64,000 bases of DNA from Paraburkholderia edwinii (GTDB lineage: Bacteria > Pseudomonadota > Gammaproteobacteria > Burkholderiales > Burkholderiaceae), in the NCBI RefSeq assembly GCF_019428685.1, contig NZ_CP080096.1:2356001-2420000 (forward strand), in the 5' to 3' direction. The notes beneath the pieces are model-generated. The model was not told the origin of the DNA, searched no databases, and saw only the letters and a program-made list of their open reading frames with translations. The translations under genes and the position numbers were made by a program. Shown here piece after piece: positions 61,571-64,000 of the stretch. Each line of letters opens with the position of its first letter. Within the stretch, counting starts at the first letter, position 1.

Positions 61571-63133
61571 ATGGCCAGGCACGTCGTTGAAGGAAGCGAG
61601 CGTCAACCGGTAGAAGGTTCGAGACGTCTTCACGCCACGGACCCACACGAAGAAATCGAAGTCAAACTGAAGCTGCGAAGAAAAAATGACGCGGCGTATC
61701 AGGACTTGATTCACAAGCTCGAACAAGGCGAAGCCTTCGCGGCAATGGACCGGAAAACCTTTGCGAGCAAGTTCGGCACGTCGTCCGAAGACTGCAAGAA
61801 GGTGCATGCGTTCGCCGCCGCGCACGGCCTCAAGGTGGTTCGCGAAGCGCCGCAATCGCATCTGATGGTGCTCACCGGCACCGTCGCGCACTTTCAGAAG
61901 GCCTTCGACGTCAAGCTCGACGTCTACACGCATCCGAAATACGGCAGATATCGCGGGCGCACCGGTCCCGTGCATGTTCCCGACGAACTCGAAGGCATCG
62001 TGACGGCTGTGCTCGGTCTCGACAATCGTCCGCAGGCACGCCCTCACTTTCATGTGCGGGACGAGAAAGACGCGACGGGCGACGAGCCGCAGCCGATTGC
62101 ATTCAACCCGTTGCAGCTCGCCTCTCACTACAAGTTTCCGCGCGGCGACGGCCGCGGGCAATGCATCGGCATTCTTGAACTGGGCGGCGGCTATCGCGAG
62201 AAGGACCTGCAGGCGTATTTCAGCCTGCTCGGCGTGCCGATGCCCGAAGTCGTAGCGGTCAGCGTCGGCGGCGCAACGAACGATCCGGACCATGACCCGC
62301 AAGGCGCCGACGTCGAAGTCGCGCTCGATATCGAGGTATGCGGCGCAGTCGCGCCCGCCGCGAAAATCGCGGTGTATTTCGCCAAAAACACCGATGCCGA
62401 CTTTATCGAGGCGCTGACCACGGCGATCCACGACGACGTCAACCAGCCGAGCGTCATCTCCATTAGCTGGGGCGAAGCCGAAGCCGGCTCGACGCATCAG
62501 TTCACGACGCGCTTCAACGAGGCGCTGCAGATGGCCGCGTTGCTCGGCATCACGGTATTCGCCTCGGCTGGCGACGCCGGCTCGCACGATGCGGGACCCG
62601 ACAAGCCCGACACGGTCGACTTTCCCGCATCGAGCCCGTTCGCGCTTGCCTGCGGCGGCACACGCATCGACGAACACGACGACGGCGCCGAAGCCGAGGT
62701 GGTGTGGAACGACGGCGCCAAGGGCGGCGCAACAGGCGGCGGCATCAGCACGCGCTTCGAGCGGCCCGTGTGGCAGGACGGGCTGTCCGTGTCCCGCACG
62801 AAGGGCGACGCGATCGCGCTAACCCATCGCGGCGTGCCCGATGTGGCCGGCGACGCATCGCCCGCTTCGGGCTACTTCGTCATCGTGGGCGGCCGCGTCG
62901 GTGTAGTCGGCGGCACGAGTGCGGTTGCGCCGCTCTGGGCAGGCCTCGTTGCGCGCATCAATGGCATCAAGGGCGCGCCGCTCGGCTTCGTCACGCCGCG
63001 GCTCTATCGGCAGGCGGGCGTCTGCAAGGACATCCGTCACGGCAATAACGGCGGCTTCGCGAGCGGCAAGGGCTGGGACGCGTGCACGGGTATCGGCGTG
63101 CCGAATGGCGATGCCATTGCGCGAGCGCTATAG
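61571..63133 (+). CDS. S53 family (kumamolisin/sedolisin) peptidase
   Basis: A 520-residue serine-carboxyl peptidase with its propeptide. The Pro-kumamolisin activation domain covers about residues 30-165 (HATDPHEEIEVKLKLRRKND, HLMVLTGTVAHFQKAFDVKL). The catalytic Glu/Asp pair is in DVEVALDIEVCGAVAP, the oxyanion Asp in FASAGDAGSHD, and the nucleophile Ser in GVVGGTSAVAPLWAG. The C-terminal calcium site is CKDIRHGNNGGFASGKGWDA. ATG 61571 has GGAGGT six bases upstream. No Sec signal is visible, as in several kumamolisins, so export route is unclear. These enzymes work at acid pH. Convergent with the DUF2950 gene. Confidence 0.92.
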   Translation: MARHVVEGSERQPVEGSRRLHATDPHEEIEVKLKLRRKNDAAYQDLIHKLEQGEAFAAMDRKTFASKFGTSSEDCKKVHAFAAAHGLKVVREAPQSHLMVLTGTVAHFQKAFDVKLDVYTHPKYGRYRGRTGPVHVPDELEGIVTAVLGLDNRPQARPHFHVRDEKDATGDEPQPIAFNPLQLASHYKFPRGDGRGQCIGILELGGGYREKDLQAYFSLLGVPMPEVVAVSVGGATNDPDHDPQGADVEVALDIEVCGAVAPAAKIAVYFAKNTDADFIEALTTAIHDDVNQPSVISISWGEAEAGSTHQFTTRFNEALQMAALLGITVFASAGDAGSHDAGPDKPDTVDFPASSPFALACGGTRIDEHDDGAEAEVVWNDGAKGGATGGGISTRFERPVWQDGLSVSRTKGDAIALTHRGVPDVAGDASPASGYFVIVGGRVGVVGGTSAVAPLWAGLVARINGIKGAPLGFVTPRLYRQAGVCKDIRHGNNGGFASGKGWDACTGIGVPNGDAIARAL

Positions 63134-63221
63134 CGTTCTGCGATCGCGGTCGCTCTTCGTCATCGCGTGATCGCCGTATCGGGCGTGGGCACCGTATCGC
63201 GCGGCGATATTGCATCGATCG

Positions 63222-64000
63222 TCAAGGCTGAACCGGCGACCACGAAGGATCCGGGTCGAACGACTTCAACGCAAGTGCCGTGCGCCCGGTGTTCGGACCG
63301 AGATCCTTCTGATACAGCTGCCCGTCCTGGTTGACGATAAACGTCATGACGCCCGTTGCTCCGTATTGCACTGGCCATGCAACCAGCGCGCAGCCTTTCT
63401 TCATCACGCCGTCCTGTACGTAGTTCTCCGCCCCGCCCTTCGCGTGCGAACCTTGACGCGTGAGAATCCGGTAGTGATAGCCGTAGTACCCGTTAGCGGA
63501 AATCGCCGACGTGCTTTGCTGCATCGCTGCGACGAGCGGACCCAGCGGGCTCTGCGGGCCGCCCGGCTGCGCGGGCCAATACAGACCGTCGCGCTGACCG
63601 GGCTCGCTAAGCAGACGCTGCGCGTAGTGCCCGGTCAGGTTGCGATAGTCATTCTGTGCACCGAGATAGGCGAGCGACGTCGACATCGCGGCGCGTTCGT
63701 TGCGGCCAACGCGGCGGATAGCGATCTCGCTTCGCGCCGCGGCAGGATCGAAGCGCCAGCCATGCGCGGTTTTCAGGAGCGGGATCGGCAGCGTCCAGCC
63801 GCTCGTGCCCACGGCGAGATGCGCGGTTTGCCGGCGCGCGCCTGATTTGCCCGATCCACCGGATTTGCCCGATGCGCCCGGCTCGGGATCCATCACGATC
63901 TGATGGCCTCGAGACCACGCGCCGAGAAAATCGTAGACATCGCCTTCACCGGTATCCTGCGCGGGAATGAGCCGCTGATAGTCGCGGCCGAGCACATGCT
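63222..64000 (-). CDS. DUF2950 family protein, 3' part (cut by window end)
   Basis: About 258 residues of the C-terminal part; the frame is still open at base 64000, and the N-terminus with its expected signal peptide lies outside. DUF2950 features: PIPLLKTAHGWRFDPAAARS, IGRNERAAM-like RVGRNERAAMSTSLAYLGAQ, GYYGYHYRILTRQG, VQDGVMKKGCALVAWPVQYG and a C-terminal TALALKSFDPDPSW. A Gly/Ser/Lys insert (GASGKSGGSGKSGARR) interrupts the domain. Function of the family is unknown; it is often paired with DUF3300 genes and believed to be envelope-located. Confidence 0.85.
   Translation of the reverse strand, partial: HVLGRDYQRLIPAQDTGEGDVYDFLGAWSRGHQIVMDPEPGASGKSGGSGKSGARRQTAHLAVGTSGWTLPIPLLKTAHGWRFDPAAARSEIAIRRVGRNERAAMSTSLAYLGAQNDYRNLTGHYAQRLLSEPGQRDGLYWPAQPGGPQSPLGPLVAAMQQSTSAISANGYYGYHYRILTRQGSHAKGGAENYVQDGVMKKGCALVAWPVQYGATGVMTFIVNQDGQLYQKDLGPNTGRTALALKSFDPDPSWSPVQP

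Overview
The window is GC-rich, densely coded DNA that looks like a Burkholderiaceae genome (Paraburkholderia, Burkholderia or Caballeronia type). Evidence is the two trimeric porins whose mature ends start with SSVTLYG, the many catabolic operons, TRAP and SsuABC-type transporters and GTG starts. This is inference from gene style only; no 16S rRNA or housekeeping gene is present. No tRNA, rRNA, CRISPR array, insertion sequence or phage gene was seen.

Region 1 (1-17.6 kb) is a catabolic island. It holds the end of an acyl-CoA ligase, an FMN reductase and a small unknown gene. A leftward seven-gene operon follows: alpha/beta hydrolase, three-subunit CoxMLS-type molybdenum hydroxylase, MFS transporter, RidA and XdhC. 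Next are a rightward ABC transporter, a porin, a UbiD-type decarboxylase divergent from its UbiX prenyl-FMN synthase, and a maleylacetate-reductase-like dehydrogenase. A palindrome TCATG-N5-CATGA lies in the promoter between the hydroxylase and ABC operons and twice between ubiD and ubiX. It suggests that these blocks form one regulon for an aromatic or N-heteroaromatic acid.

Region 2 (17.9-26.3 kb) is miscellaneous: an exported beta-propeller, a large TPR protein, an SDR/LysR divergent pair, an unknown protein and an MHYT-GGDEF-EAL cyclic-di-GMP enzyme.

Region 3 (27.1-48.2 kb) is the most striking part: one leftward array of about 21 kb. In transcription order it encodes a small exported unknown protein, a 3956-residue repeat protein, a TPR/GT9-like glycosyltransferase, a UDP-glucuronate decarboxylase (UDP-xylose synthase), a putative GT-A protein, and a complete type I secretion system (ABC exporter, HlyD adaptor, TolC channel). 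The giant protein has about 25 modules of about 93 residues built from RTX-like nonapeptides that have mostly lost the calcium-binding Asp. The layout suggests a type I-secreted adhesin or matrix protein that is glycosylated, perhaps with xylose, before export. About 1.1 kb of AT-richer DNA without a convincing gene lies upstream.

Region 4 (49.3-61.0 kb) is a sugar-acid (uronate/aldarate) cluster: SMP-30 lactonase, uronate dehydrogenase, HpcH/HpaI aldolase, DctPQM TRAP transporter, porin, IlvD/Edd dehydratase, DHDPS-family lyase and a FadR-type GntR regulator. TTGT-N3-(A/G)CAA sites recur in its promoters.

Region 5 (61.6-64.0 kb) has an S53 (kumamolisin-like) peptidase and the 3' part of a DUF2950 gene cut by the window end.
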